Position numbers and translations under genes: made by a program. Below, one piece after another: positions 11,106 to 21,390 of a DNA stretch of 64,000 nucleotides. The first letter of the stretch is position 1; each line of letters opens with the position of its first letter. Source of the DNA: Setophaga petechia (Eukaryota > Chordata > Aves > Passeriformes > Parulidae); the NCBI GenBank assembly GCA_024362935.1, contig JANCRA010000007.1:22841003-22905002 (forward strand), given 5' to 3'. The notes under the pieces were generated by a model. It was given only the letters and a program-made list of their open reading frames with translations. It searched no databases and was not told where the DNA came from.

Positions 11106-14100
11106 TCACTTGATGAGCACCTGGTTGCAGAGTGCACACACGAACACTGTCTCCTTCTGAGCCTCCGGGGCTGGAAAGGAAAGCAAATGTCAGATCCCCC
11201 TTTCCCACCATGGGCTAGGGACCCCAGCCACAGAGCTGCTTCGAGAGCTGCAAATTCATCACTACTCTGTCCCAAGCCAGGCTGTGCTGGGCGTGTCCTG
11301 TCTACCCTCCCCACCAGGGCTGGGGCAAATGCCTGGGCACACAGAACAGGGGGAAGCAGAGGCTCTTCCCTCCACCTTTCAACTCACCCGTGGCTCCCAT
11401 CACAGCCTTGGGGACTTTGAAGGAACAACACCTGGAGCAGAAGCTGTTCCCACAATTACTGCAGCTCCGCTGTAGAGAAAGATGGAGGTGAGACCCTAAT
11501 GTGGTATCAGATTAACCCAGGAATAAGTGAAAGGGGTCAAAAGTCTATACCTCCTTCTGAGAACTGCCCACAGACTGTGTGCCAAGCACTGCACACAGGG
11601 CTCAGATAAGGCAACAGGTCAGTCCCACTAGCAGACCCATGCTCTACCTCACCACAAAGGCCACAGGAAATGGACTAAACCAGGGCACAGAGCAGGTATC
11701 TTCTACAATAACAACACGGGTTTGGCCTGAGGCAGCTTCCAAAGGAGTAAATGGACAAATGCTGTACAACATAAGGGATCCCTGGTGCCATTAGGCATGT
11801 GACAACACCCATCATTTGGCTGGGGTCATTTGGGCTGTGACCGAGGCCAGACACCTGAGCTGCTGGAGAAAGCTGGGGCATGAGCAACAGCCAGACATGA
11901 GCAACACCTCTGCCCCAGGTGCAGAGAGCAAGCTGGGGCAGAAGCTGAAGACTCACCCTCTTCTTGAGCACAGAGAAGGTGGCAGCACAGCCCGTGCAGT
12001 TCCCTGAAAGAAAGAGAGCAGAGGTCAGGCAGGGCTCTGCTGCCTGGGGCTGCAAGTGGCACAAGAACATCTACAGCTGTTGTAAAGGCTCAGCTCAGAG
12101 GTGACATTGCTGCACCTTCCATCCTTGCCCTTCCTAGGAGTGCTGGGACTGTTCTCCACACACAGTGGAAATGGTCACTGGAGGTGTCAGCACAGCCTAG
12201 CAAGCACCACACACCCTCTCCCAGTCCTAGGGTCACCACTGGAAGCAGCACAGACCCCAGGCTGCTGAGCTCCCCAGCAGCACCTGCTCCCAAACTCACC
12301 AAAGTTGTTGCTGGGGTAGCGCTTGCGCAGGCGCTCGGTCAGGCGGGACACCTTGCTGCGGATCACCTCATTTTTGCTCATAAAACCATTGTCTGGGAGG
12401 CTGAGGTCAAAATCTGCTGAGCACTGAGAGCTCTCATCATCCTCCTGCAGAGAGCAGAACCAGCTGAGCACAGCAGAGAGGCTGGGGGCACACTGAGGGC
12501 TGCAGGGCAGCCCACACCAGAGGCAGGCACCCAACAAGCCGGGTGCTGCACCTGGCATTTCTACAAGCCACCAGCAAACCAGGCAAAGCTCCAGCTGGGA
12601 GGAGATCCCTGGCATAGCAGTACTCACCATGACCAGCAGCTGGTTCTCCTTCTCCCGCAGCATGGGACAGAGAGGAGAGTGAGCACACACAGAGTCAGAG
12701 GCACCCAGCCCCACAGTCACTCTCTTTGAACACCCAGTCTGCCCAACAAGGTCTTTGTCCCTTTCCCACCTCAGCAGCCCCATCCCAACCAGCCTCAAAC
12801 CTCAATTGCATCTTTGAACTCTTCATCAGGTTCTGCCTCCTCTGCTTCCTCCACACTGCCAGGGGTAAGGTCCTACAAGAGATTCACAAAGTTAATCCTG
12901 CTGTTCCCCTGCCTCTGTTCAAAGGTGGCCCCACATTTCTGGGCAGGTTCCAGGACAATGGATCTGGCCCCAGACAGCCTCACAAGTGACACAAGTGTCA
13001 GAAGGTGAGGTGAGCCCCTGCCTCCTCAGACCACGTCCTTACATGTGGCAAAAGGACTGAGCCAAGCCCAAGGGCACAGAGCAGCATTCCAGTAACTCAG
13101 AAGTGGTTCACAGCCTTCCAGCAAAGCTGGCAGCTGGGAGAAGTTAGTGTGTACAGGGACACAGGCACAGTCAGACCCAAGGGCTGACTCTGCAGCTCCC
13201 ACCCACAACTGCCAGCCCTGCCCCTCTCTCACCTCTGCACTGGTGGGGGTGGGGGTCCGATCTGGGGCAGCAGCTGGTGGCAGGGGTTCAGCAGGTTCTG
13301 GAGTGCTCTCGAGGGGTTTGGAGGCCACACACTGCTCGATGGAGGCCTTGAGCTCCATTATCACTGGTAAAAAGGGAAATACAGCTGGAGTAGGGTGGCA
13401 TTTCCCTACTCCCAGCCACATCACAAAAAGCCAACTGCAAGACCTGATCTCCAAGGTTCAAGGTGGGGCATTGACACACTCCTCTGTTCACACATCAAAG
13501 TTAGGGCAGAAAGGAAGCCCCCCCCCCCCCCCCCCCACCCCACCTGAGGACAAGGAACAGCAGGAGCCAACATCACAGCTCAGACACATCCAACACTTCT
13601 CCAGCACGAGCCACAGAAGAGAGTTCCTCTCCCTTCCAATGGCATGTTTTCAAGCCTGTGTCATATACTGCCACAGGCACTGAATGTATTTGAAGTCCTG
13701 AAGAGCAGGGTCACGGAACAAGAGAGATGGAGGGGCTCACACACAGCTTGCATTGACAGACCCTGGTTTGCCACACCAGAGAGAAGAGAAGGAAATGGCA
13801 CCTGGGCTGGAACACAAATCAGGGGAGACTCTCACCTCCAACAGCTGAGCCCCAGGAGCATACCACCCACCCTGGGCTGCTGGGCACCACCCCTAGGGCA
13901 TCATTGCCTTCATGGGGGCTCAGGGTCTATGGCAGAGCCTGACATGGGACAGTGGGCTCATGTGAGGGAGAGGTCCAGGGAATGATCCCTGGCTTCAGAG
14001 GGCCTTTCCCCAGCCCATCCCACACAGGGCACTTCCAGCCAGGTGTCATACCTTGGTAGAACTGGGTGTTGCCCAGAAAGAGGGTGCTATTGAGGATGGC

Positions 14101-15208
14101 CAGGACCCAGCAGAGGGGCAGCAGGTAGAGGACACAGATAGTGCCCAGTAGCGCCCCATAAAACCTGTGGAAAACAGCAGGATACTGTGGTCAAGTCAGA
14201 GCAACTCACACACAAACTCCTTCCTTCATCTGGTGTTCTATCTGTTCTCTCCAAGTACCAAAGAAATCAAACACAGCACCACAGGCCTGGCTGATTCCCT
14301 TTCCCCACCAAGCCGACCACAGGGTGCCTGACCCAGTACTACTCACTGGGAAGAGACAGTGGGGTTCTCCCAGTACAGCACACGGTACACTGCCTCACAG
14401 CTGCAGCACATCCCGTTCAGAAACCCCTCCAGCTGGATCAGGCTGCGAATGAGACAGTCACAAAAAAACCCACAAACACACACCCCCATTCCCCACATTC
14501 ACGTGGGTTACAGCAGCCAAACTGCAGGAGCCAAACAGCCTCCAAGAAGCCTTTGTGGCTGCAGACGCCCCCACAATCCCAGCGCCGGGGAGGCCCCAGG
14601 CACTCACAAGCTCTTGACCTGGGCGATGGCCTCCTGCCGCGAGAGCTGCACCTTGCGCAGATCCTCCCTGCGGATGCTGTGGTACCTCCTGCGCACCAGC
14701 TCCGGCTCCGAGGGCCGGGCCCGGCACGTCTCCTGCAGATAACCCAGCAGGGCCGGCACCGCCACCAGCAGGGCGAGCACCGAGTACCACGCAGCTGGAA
14801 GAGGTGGGACAGCGTCAGCCCGGAGGGTCCGGGAACGGGAGCAGCCCCGACCCCCGGGACGCACCTTGGCCGAGGGTAAGCAGGAGGAAGTTGAGGCCGA
14901 GGCAGACCAGGAGAGAGCACACAGGCCGCTGCCACCTGCCGACAGGGAGAAGGCCAGGGACATGACACCCGGGCACGGTCCGGTCTCGATCCCGGCCCAG
15001 CCCGCACCTACCGGAGGAGGGAGCGGACACCGTCGGCGGCGTCCCGCAGCGGCTCCAGGTAGAGCTCCAGCCGCCGGTAGCTCCGCACCAGCTCCAGCAG
15101 GTCGAAAGCAGCGGCGGCCTTGGGCGGCGACGGCTCCGGCGGGGCCTCAGCAGCTCCCGCCGCCCCTTCGGGGCCGCCTGCCGCCCCGTCCCGCTCCACC
15201 GCCTGCAT
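11106..15208 (-). CDS. ZFYVE27: Protrudin (ZFYVE27), complete, 12 exons
   Basis: Protrudin is an ER membrane protein that tethers ER to endosomes and promotes neurite outgrowth through VAP, Rab11, kinesin and phosphoinositide binding. Coding exons (minus): 15208-15012, 14935-14865, 14794-14608, 14442-14347, 14164-14052, 13363-13233, 12872-12801, 12648-12628, 12444-12300, 12003-11957, 11469-11388 and 11170-11106. They encode 408 residues; human has 411. Visible features are an N-terminal LEPLRDAADG segment, paired hydrophobic segments at about residues 69-110, a third hydrophobic region at about 185-215, and a FFAT-like EEFKDAIE near residue 285. The C-terminal FYVE-type finger has four Cys-x2-Cys pairs and starts at NCTGC. 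As in human protrudin, the finger lacks the classical RHHCR motif and reads RRSCSNCG instead. Exon 12648-12628 is a 21-base microexon. Confidence 0.95.
12628..12648 (-). other. ZFYVE27: 21-nt microexon of ZFYVE27
   Basis: This exon encodes seven residues, ENQLLVM, just after the FFAT-like core. It is flanked by a minus-strand AAG acceptor and a strong GTGAGT donor. Being a multiple of three, it can be skipped without changing frame. In the human protein the matching position reads ETHLVVL. The preceding tract is poorly pyrimidine-rich (a GGGAGAAG context), which is typical of regulated microexons. Confidence 0.6.
13518..13536. repeat. Poly-C run (19 C)
   Basis: A 19-base homopolymer run of C lies in ZFYVE27 intron 5. 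The complementary strand is G19, which could form a quadruplex. The length is likely to be polymorphic or inaccurate in an assembly. Confidence 0.8.
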
Positions 15209-15480
15209 GACGGGACCGGGAGCGGGAGCCGAGCGGCCCCGCCGCGCTCGGCCCGACACCGCCGCGCGCTCCCGTGACGCGGCGGGCGCGCCGTGAGCTC
15301 CGCGCGGCCAATGGGAGCGGCGCGCCGGGAGCCCCGCCCGCGGGGAACGGGAACGGGCCGCGCCCGGCGCTCCGGGCCCGCCCGGCTCCGCCCGCGCTGC
15401 GTGCCCGCCGCCCTGCTGAGGCCTGCGGGCCGGCACGCCCTGGGCGGGAGGCGCGGGGCGGAGTCTCGGTGAGCCCGGTC
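15209..15480 (-). promoter_or_regulatory. ZFYVE27: ZFYVE27 CpG-island promoter
   Basis: CpG density is very high from coding exon 1 (about 15000) to about 15470. GGCCAATGGG at 15306-15315 is a CCAAT box on the + strand, and several GC boxes are visible. There is no TATA box. The transcription start presumably lies within about 200 bp of the ATG at 15208. Confidence 0.55.
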
Positions 15481-16645
15481 TAGACACGGGGGTCGGTCCC
15501 GGCCCGGTCCCGATTCGGGTCTGCTGTGGTGTAGGGCTCACTCACAGCCTGGATCCCAGTCCACGGCTGAGCACTGATCCGTGTCTAATCCAGGTTCAGG
15601 GCTCAGTCCCAGTCTGGGTCTTGGCGTGGCCTGCACCCAGCTGTGTCGGTCACGGTGGGTTTGTCCCCGTGAGTTTGCTGGGCCACCTCTCCCCGAGGAG
15701 AGACCAGGGAGCAGCCTCACACCGAATCGCTGGAGGGGAGCAGCCACAGGCCCTGAGCGTGGCTGGCAGCTCATTTGCTGCCCCTCCGTACCCCCAAAGC
15801 AGCCCAGCCCTGGGTGCACTGGCACTGTCCTGCCCAGCAGCCTGCAGCCCTGCTCGCACTGCTCAGGGCACCATGGACCGTCCTAAAAGGTGCTTGCAGT
15901 AGACCAGGCATGCTGGCTCCCAGAGATGCTCTGGGGATCCTGGATTCTGTCTGATGCCAAAAGTTGTAACTTCATTATAACTCTGTGCCAGCTCTTGGAC
16001 AATGAGGGTACAGTGCTGCTGCCAACTCCCTGCAGCCTCTGAAGAACAGGGCATGTGTCCCATGGGCACAAGGCTGGGGACCCAGTGACACCCCAGCTGC
16101 AGGTCCAGATCCCAGACTCAACTCTGTCCCAGGAGTGTGTCCCAGAGCTGCAGCCAGGCCGGGGAGATGCAGGCAGCCCTCCACTGGCTCCTGACCCACC
16201 AAGGGGCAGTCAGTGTGCACATGACTGCCCATGGTGCCCTGGCCCTGGGATAGAGGGCCCTTTCAGCACTGAGTGACGAAGCCCTTAGGAATGCAACTAC
16301 ATCCTGTCCTCAGTACATATCATACCAAAGCCCTGGGACTTGGCCTCCCTCTGCTCTGTCCAGAGCCCCATGTGAGCATCAGGCTGTGGCCAGTCTCTGG
16401 TTATGCAGCAGGGTCAGGGATAGCCCCTGTCCCCAAGGGCAGAGGCTTAAGCCTCTCTAGTAGGAGCAGTGGCTCATCATGAGGGAGCCTCCCTGTGACC
16501 CCAGAGCACCCCAGGACTTCATGATTATGGCCAGAGACTCCAAGCAGAGAGGCCCCAGGGTGCCGGGCTACAGAGCTGGGTGTGATCTCAGCTCAGACCT
16601 CATACCCAGCAGATCCCAACTCCAGCACAAAGCCCCACACTCCCA
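15481..16645. other. Intergenic interval between ZFYVE27 and MARVELD1
   Basis: I see no exon, RNA gene or repeat I can support. The two genes lie in the same orientation, so this interval holds the end of MARVELD1 transcription and the upstream flank of ZFYVE27. Open frames here are short and unrelated to any known family. Confidence 0.5.
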
Positions 16646-16662
16646 GTGAGCGCCAATATTGC

Positions 16663-18549
16663 TTTATTTGGAAGGTGAATCCATTGGCACCTGAAAGGAG
16701 GCTGTAGGGGGATAGAGCTGGTGTGACAGACAGGGCTGCAGAAAGCCAGGAGAAGGCACTTGTGGTGGCAGAAGCACTGAGGGCATTTTGGACAGCCTGG
16801 GCCAAGGGCTGCACCAGAGTAAGGCAGAGGCAGGCGGTGTCAGGGACCAGCCTTGACACAGGGCACAGACAGCATGTCCTGCCCAAGGAAGGGGTACACG
16901 GCCTTGGGCTTGGCAGGGCCCCTGAGCATGACGGAGTGCACTGGGACAGAAGATCATGATGGAAGTGGTGATCCAGTACCAATCCCAGACCTCTTCAAGG
17001 CCCCAGGTGAACCATGGCTGCTGCTCTACACCTCAAAAAAGGTGCCAGGGAAACCCAGACAACAGGCAGCTGTGGCCAGCTGCTGGGGACACCTGTCTCA
17101 CTGATCTAAGTCTACACAGAGAATGGAGCAGACCCTCCCTTGAACCAGGAGCAATAGAGACCTGCCTCCAGGCAGGGTGAGGAGGGCTTGTGGCAGAGCA
17201 GCCCTAGTGTGGCACTGCTCCAAAAATTCTGTCTCTAGGTGCCCATTTCTCTGTCAGCCCTACATGGCGTCGTCAGGGCTTGGCACCTGGTGGGTTCTGG
17301 AGGCTGATCCAGGGCTGGGCTGGCTCCAGTGCCAGTGTTCTCTTCTGTTCTCCAAGACAGGTTGTGCTCCCACAATGCCTGGCCCCAGCTCCCCCATGGC
17401 CAGAGTGCCAGCACAGACTGCCATGCTGCAGTGCTCACCCTTCCCCTCCACCTCACCACAGTCTCCAGGCCCAGTCCCACAGAGTCCAGAGATGAAGATT
17501 TTCCAGGATGATAAACCAAGTGTGGCAGAGACAGGCAGGGCTGCAGGCTGGTCTCCAGAACCATCAGCGAGGCTGTTTCTGTCCCTTTTGGAGTAGTCTG
17601 TCCCCAGGGCTGGTTCAGTGGCTCTGTGTGGCTTGGAGCCACAAAGCTCTCTGCAGGAACAGCAGGAGGAGAAAACAACCCCATGACTGGCTCCCCTCAA
17701 CCTCTGGGGCACCTGGCCTCATCCCAGGACTGCACAAACTCCAGGGCTGGAGGAATTTCCCCCCTGCCCAGGGTCACAGATGAGGTTACAGCTCCCCTTG
17801 TCCTTCCCCTCCCTGCGCAGCAATGGAGGCCTTGCTGCCCTGCTCAATCTCCAGACTAGACTGGGGAGATGCTGGATCTGGGTGTGCAGCACTGGGTGTC
17901 TCTACACCCCTCGAGTGCAGGGAAGGGAGGCACTGAGCCCTTTAGGGCTCCAGTAAGATAAAGGATGTTTTCAGACCAGACAGAAGGAGGGGCCCAGGCT
18001 GGGGAAGCCAAGTTCAGAGCCTCCCTTAGGGAATTATGGAGGCGCCTTGCAGCTGGAATGGCAAGATGGGGCTGCCAGCAGGTCAGGGGGGTTTATGCCC
18101 ATCCAACTCCCCTAGACACTGCTGCCCCCAGCTCAGCTCCCCCAGGCCAGTCCCCCCTCTACCCCAGGGAAAAGTCAGCACCCACCTGAGCATGCAGCAT
18201 TGGCAAGACCAGGGGCTGGGGATTTTGGCTTGAGTCCTAGGGGGGCTCCCAAAGATTGGTATCCCTCTTAGGGGCTCTCCATTTGGGTCCTTCCACTTGC
18301 AGTAGCCTACATCTGTCCAGGTCTGGGAGAAGGGCCTGTGCAGTGGCTGGGGGTCCACGCTGTCTCGGTGCTCTGCAGGGGAAGCCGTGCTCGGCGAAGG
18401 CCTCTGTCTGTCTATCCGTCTGTGCAGGAGTCTCTGGAGGAATTGCAGTGCAATCAGCCAGGAGGGGATTGGGTGGCAGGGTCATTTCATCCCAAAGATA
18501 GGCTGTGTTCTGTCTGCGGCTGAGAAGGGGAGCCAAGTGGCACAGCATG
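16663..18549 (-). terminator. MARVELD1: MARVELD1 long 3'UTR with AATAAA
   Basis: The only canonical minus-strand AATAAA between the MARVELD1 stop codon and ZFYVE27 lies at 16668-16663 (TTTATT on +). This implies a 3'UTR of about 1.9 kb, in keeping with a gene whose whole coding sequence is in one exon. No other coding sequence is recognisable inside. Confidence 0.5.
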
Positions 18550-19077
18550 TCAAATGATGTCTCGCTGGTCCTGGCAACGCCGCAACAGGCAGTAGAGCCC
18601 GGAGAAGAGGTACAGGCAGGCAGCGACGCCCCCGCAGATGGAGGCGCTCAGGTAGGCACTGTATAGGCAGTGCTGGCTGTAGCCCGGCAGGTTGCAAAAG
18701 CTTCTCTGCTTGGCCTTGTGACCCATGATGCCGGTGGCAGCTGCGTAGAGCCCCACACCCAGTGCCAGGTCGTGCACCAGGTTGGTGAGGAGCCAGCGGG
18801 AGCCCAACCAGGGCACCAGCTCCCAGCGCCCCAGCAGGCTCAGCCCGAAGAGGGCCAGAGTGAGGAGCCAGACGAGGACAGCGGCAAACAGAGCGAAGTG
18901 GGCCGCCCCCTCGTACTTATGAGCCGCTACCGTCACCCAGAAGGCAGCGCCCAGAGCCAGCTGCCCCAGGCGTAGCAGGCCCAGCGGGCTCCGCAGGAAG
19001 GCGCGATGGAGGCTGAGAGAGCCGCGGGCCGGCGGCCCCGGGGGCGGCGGCACTGTCGGGGGAGCCGTGCGGGCCAT
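18550..19077 (-). CDS. MARVELD1: MARVEL domain-containing protein 1, single coding exon
   Basis: MARVELD1 is a four-pass membrane protein of the MARVEL family, reported at membranes and in the nucleus and frequently silenced in tumours. The intronless frame encodes 175 residues; human has about 173. The first ATG (19077) precedes a proline-rich cytoplasmic N-terminus and the conserved FLRSPLG segment. Four hydrophobic segments follow at about residues 36-52, 65-88, 99-118 and 142-165. A basic, cysteine-containing C-terminus closes the protein. Conserved cysteines flank the loop before the last segment (FCNLPGYSQHC). The gene is head-to-head with AVPI1 across a CpG island. Confidence 0.92.
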   Translation of the reverse strand: MARTAPPTVPPPPGPPARGSLSLHRAFLRSPLGLLRLGQLALGAAFWVTVAAHKYEGAAHFALFAAVLVWLLTLALFGLSLLGRWELVPWLGSRWLLTNLVHDLALGVGLYAAATGIMGHKAKQRSFCNLPGYSQHCLYSAYLSASICGGVAACLYLFSGLYCLLRRCQDQRDII

Positions 19078-20055
19078 GGCGCGGCCCTGCCTACTCCGGC
19101 GCGGCTCGGGCGGGACTCAGGGCCCGGCAGCGACTTCCTCCCCGGCTGTTGCCAAACATCTGGCACTTAGCGGTCCTCCCCGAGCGGGGCCTCTCTTCTC
19201 TCCTCCCCGCCCCGCCTCCGCGCCCCGCCGCACCTCCCGCCAGCCCATCGGATACCCGAGGGCCGCCACGGATCCGCCGTCGGGCAGGGGCAGCCGCGCC
19301 ACTCCCGTCCCGCTGCCGCCGGGGCGGGCCACAACGCGGGGCACGAGCGGCGACGGGAGGACGTGGCAGACGGCGACCGATGCCGGCGGCGGGGCGCAGG
19401 GACAGCGCACCGGGACCCCTTGCGGCGGCCGGCGGGGGGCGCGCGCCGGGGTTCCCCTTACGTCATCCGGGATTCCCTTCGGAGTGCCGAGCGACGGGGC
19501 CCCGCCCAGGGGCGAGGCCTCGCACCCCGCCCGTGACGTCATCTGCCACGTGGCCTCCTAGCGAAGCGGGGCAGCCGCGCCCCCCGGCGTCGATTGGCCG
19601 TGGCAGCGGGAGACGGGCGGGGATTCGCGGGGGCGGGGCTGGCACGCAGCAGTGAATGAATGGGGCGCGCGGCTGTGGCGGGACCCCGGCGCGGTGGCGC
19701 GAAGCGGGTCCGGGAACGCAGCGGGCACCAGACGGAGCCGCCACCGCCAGGTCTGTGCGAGGGGTCAGTGGGTGCGGGGCAGCGTCGGAGCGAAAGTGGG
19801 TCACGGCAGGGCCCAGCGCCCCGGGCAGGGCGGGACCGGACTTGCGTGCCCCGGCCCGAGCCGGGGCGTCTCCCGCGTTCCCGGGCGGCCACGCCTGTGC
19901 GGCTGGCCCCCTGCCCGGCATCCCGGACCGCCCTTAACCCGACGCCCCCCCTTCCTCACTGGGCATCCGCGCCAGATCCCGGGGGAGGCGGACCGGACCG
20001 GGCGGCGAGACCGCAGCCTGACGCCGACTGCTCGGTGCCCGCAGCGGCCAGCGCC
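19078..20055. promoter_or_regulatory. Bidirectional CpG-island promoter of MARVELD1 and AVPI1
   Basis: The whole interval is CpG-dense. It carries a full CRE (TGACGTCA, 19534-19541), an E-box CACGTG (19547-19552), a CRE half-site (ACGTCA near 19460) and an inverted CCAAT box (GATTGG, 19592-19597). A 5'UTR intron for AVPI1 is plausible: donor CAG|GTCTGT at 19750/19751 and acceptor GCAG at 20041-20044, just before the ATG. Human AVPI1 also begins with a noncoding exon, as far as I recall. Bidirectional use is inferred from the opposed start codons. Confidence 0.55.
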
Positions 20056-20489
20056 ATGGGAACTCCGGCCTCGGTGGTGAGCGACTCTCCGGGACGGGCG
20101 GCGCCCGCAGCCCGCGCCCGCAAGCGGGCCTCGGCCAACATCTTCCAGGACGTAGGGCTGCGAGAGCTGCGGAGCCTGTTCCGGAGCGGCGGGGCCGAGC
20201 GGCCCGAGGAGCGCGCCCGCCTCGTCTGGCGGTACGCGGGCCAACGGCGCATGGCGCGGGCCCTGCGGCGGCTTCGGCGACGACGAACAGCCCAGCCCGG
20301 CGGTGGGATGGCCGCGCTACGGCGCTTCGAACACCTTCGGTAGGTACGGGTCTCGGAGGCGGGGCAACCGGGGGAAGTGCGGCCGGGCCACGCCGCTAAC
20401 ACGCACCTCTTGCCCGTAGGATCGCGGAGAAGAAACTGGAGGGTGACTGCGGGGCCAGGACGGGCTCGGGGTCCATGCAGCAGCGCTGA
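20056..20489 (+). CDS. AVPI1: Arginine vasopressin-induced protein 1 (AVPI1), 2 coding exons, 3' frame uncertain
   Basis: AVPI1 (VIP32) is a small protein induced by vasopressin in renal cells and linked to MAPK signalling; its biochemical activity is unknown. Exon 1 is 20056-20339, starting MGTPASVVS, with the conserved SANIFQD motif followed by an arginine-rich helix. Exon 2 starts at 20420. With the strong donor TTCG|GTAGGT the reading frame stops at TGA 20487-20489, giving 117 residues against 147 in human. In another frame the same exon encodes RRRNWR, strikingly like the conserved human C-terminal RRNWR, and runs to TAA 20557-20559. That frame would need a phase-1 donor such as GTGGGA at 20303. 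The N-terminal identification is firm; the C-terminus is not. Confidence 0.82.
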
Positions 20490-20557
20490 GCGGCTGTGCC
20501 GCGCCGAGCAGCCTTCCAAGAACCCTAAGTGTACTGGGCAGGGTGCAATGAATGGTT

Positions 20558-20563
20558 AATAAA
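20558..20563 (+). terminator. AVPI1: AVPI1 poly(A) signal
   Basis: AATAAA is followed within 10-40 bases by G/T-rich sequence (GTGGTGGTTGGGTG), a typical downstream element. The 3'UTR would be only about 90 bases, or about 20 if the alternative TAA at 20557 is used; that TAA overlaps the hexamer. Confidence 0.75.
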
Positions 20564-20684
20564 GGGTGGACAGTGGTGGTTGGGTGAGGCTCTGGTTGTG
20601 TCCTGCCCATCCCTGAGTGGCAGAACCACGGTCCAAGCTGCTGCACAGCACCTAGTGCAAGGGGAACAGCCCCACACTACAGGT

Positions 20685-20853
20685 GAGGCTGGAACAGACC
20701 TGTGGGTCATCTGTTCCAGCCTCCCTGCTTAAGGAGGGTCATCCTAGAGCAGATGTCACAGCATCGCATCCAGATGGTTCCTGAATGTCTCTTGCAAGGG
20801 AGACTCCACAGCCTCTCTGGGCAATCTGTTCCAGTGCACAGTCACAGAGTAAC
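20685..20853 (-). mobile_element. CR1-type LINE fragment (3' region)
   Basis: On the + strand this reads as the reverse complement of a CR1 3' end. Typical blocks are visible in order: a GGCTGGAACAGACC-like start, TCTGTTCCAGCCTCCCTGC, a GGGTCATCCTAGAGCAG block, CGCATCCAGATGG, GGGAGACTCCACAGCCTCT and CTGTTCCAGTGCACAGTCAC. The element is 5'-truncated at its right end (about 20853), and no terminal microsatellite is evident at its left end. It lies just downstream of AVPI1 and abuts the NUMA1-like fragment. Confidence 0.8.
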
Positions 20854-20861
20854 TGCCCTGG

Positions 20862-21390
20862 CACAGTCACAGGGACAACTGAAGAACAAGCTACATGCTG
20901 CCCTCCTTGAGAAAGAACACTAGGAAGAGAGAATAGATTCTCCAGGGAAAGATTTCTCTGCTGGAAGACCAGCTGGCCAAGCTGGAAGAGTGTAGCACTC
21001 AGAAGAACGGAGAAGTCATTGGGGACATTCTGAAGCTGGAGGAGCTGAAACAGGAGGTATTCAGACTCACTGCCAAAATAACAAAACTCCAGGCCATGGT
21101 CCTGTGGCTGAAGGAGGAGAAGCAGCTACAGGAAGCAGCCTTGCAGTCTGAATGTGGCCACTTCGAGGAGGAGAAGCAGCAACTGAACAGCCTTATCTCC
21201 AGCCTCCAGAGCTGCCTCTGCAAGAGCCACTGGGCCCAGGAGAGACTGGAGCAGGATCTGCAGACACAGGATGCCAAGAGACGCTGGTTGCCCTCAATGT
21301 CCAGCATGAGCAGACAGGAAAGGAACTCTGTCCTGCAGCCGCTCCAGCAGTTGCAGGCAGCTCATGCATCCCTGTGCAGGTACACATGGA
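20862..21390 (+). pseudogene. NUMA1-like coiled-coil fragment, decayed
   Basis: The + strand translates in pieces to a coiled coil resembling an internal part of NuMA (nuclear mitotic apparatus protein). Recognisable blocks are GEVIGDILKLEELKQE, GHFEEEKQQLNSLI and, after a shift, an ALNVQHEQ-like segment. It is broken: an in-frame stop at 20921-20923, a frameshift between about 20924 and 20945, and a further shift near 21285. No intron gaps are visible within the match. There is no start codon, promoter or poly(A) tail, so it looks like a dead copy. It could be a processed copy or a duplicated piece of the large NUMA1 coiled-coil exon. The family assignment rests on memory of the human protein, not on an alignment. 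Confidence 0.7.
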
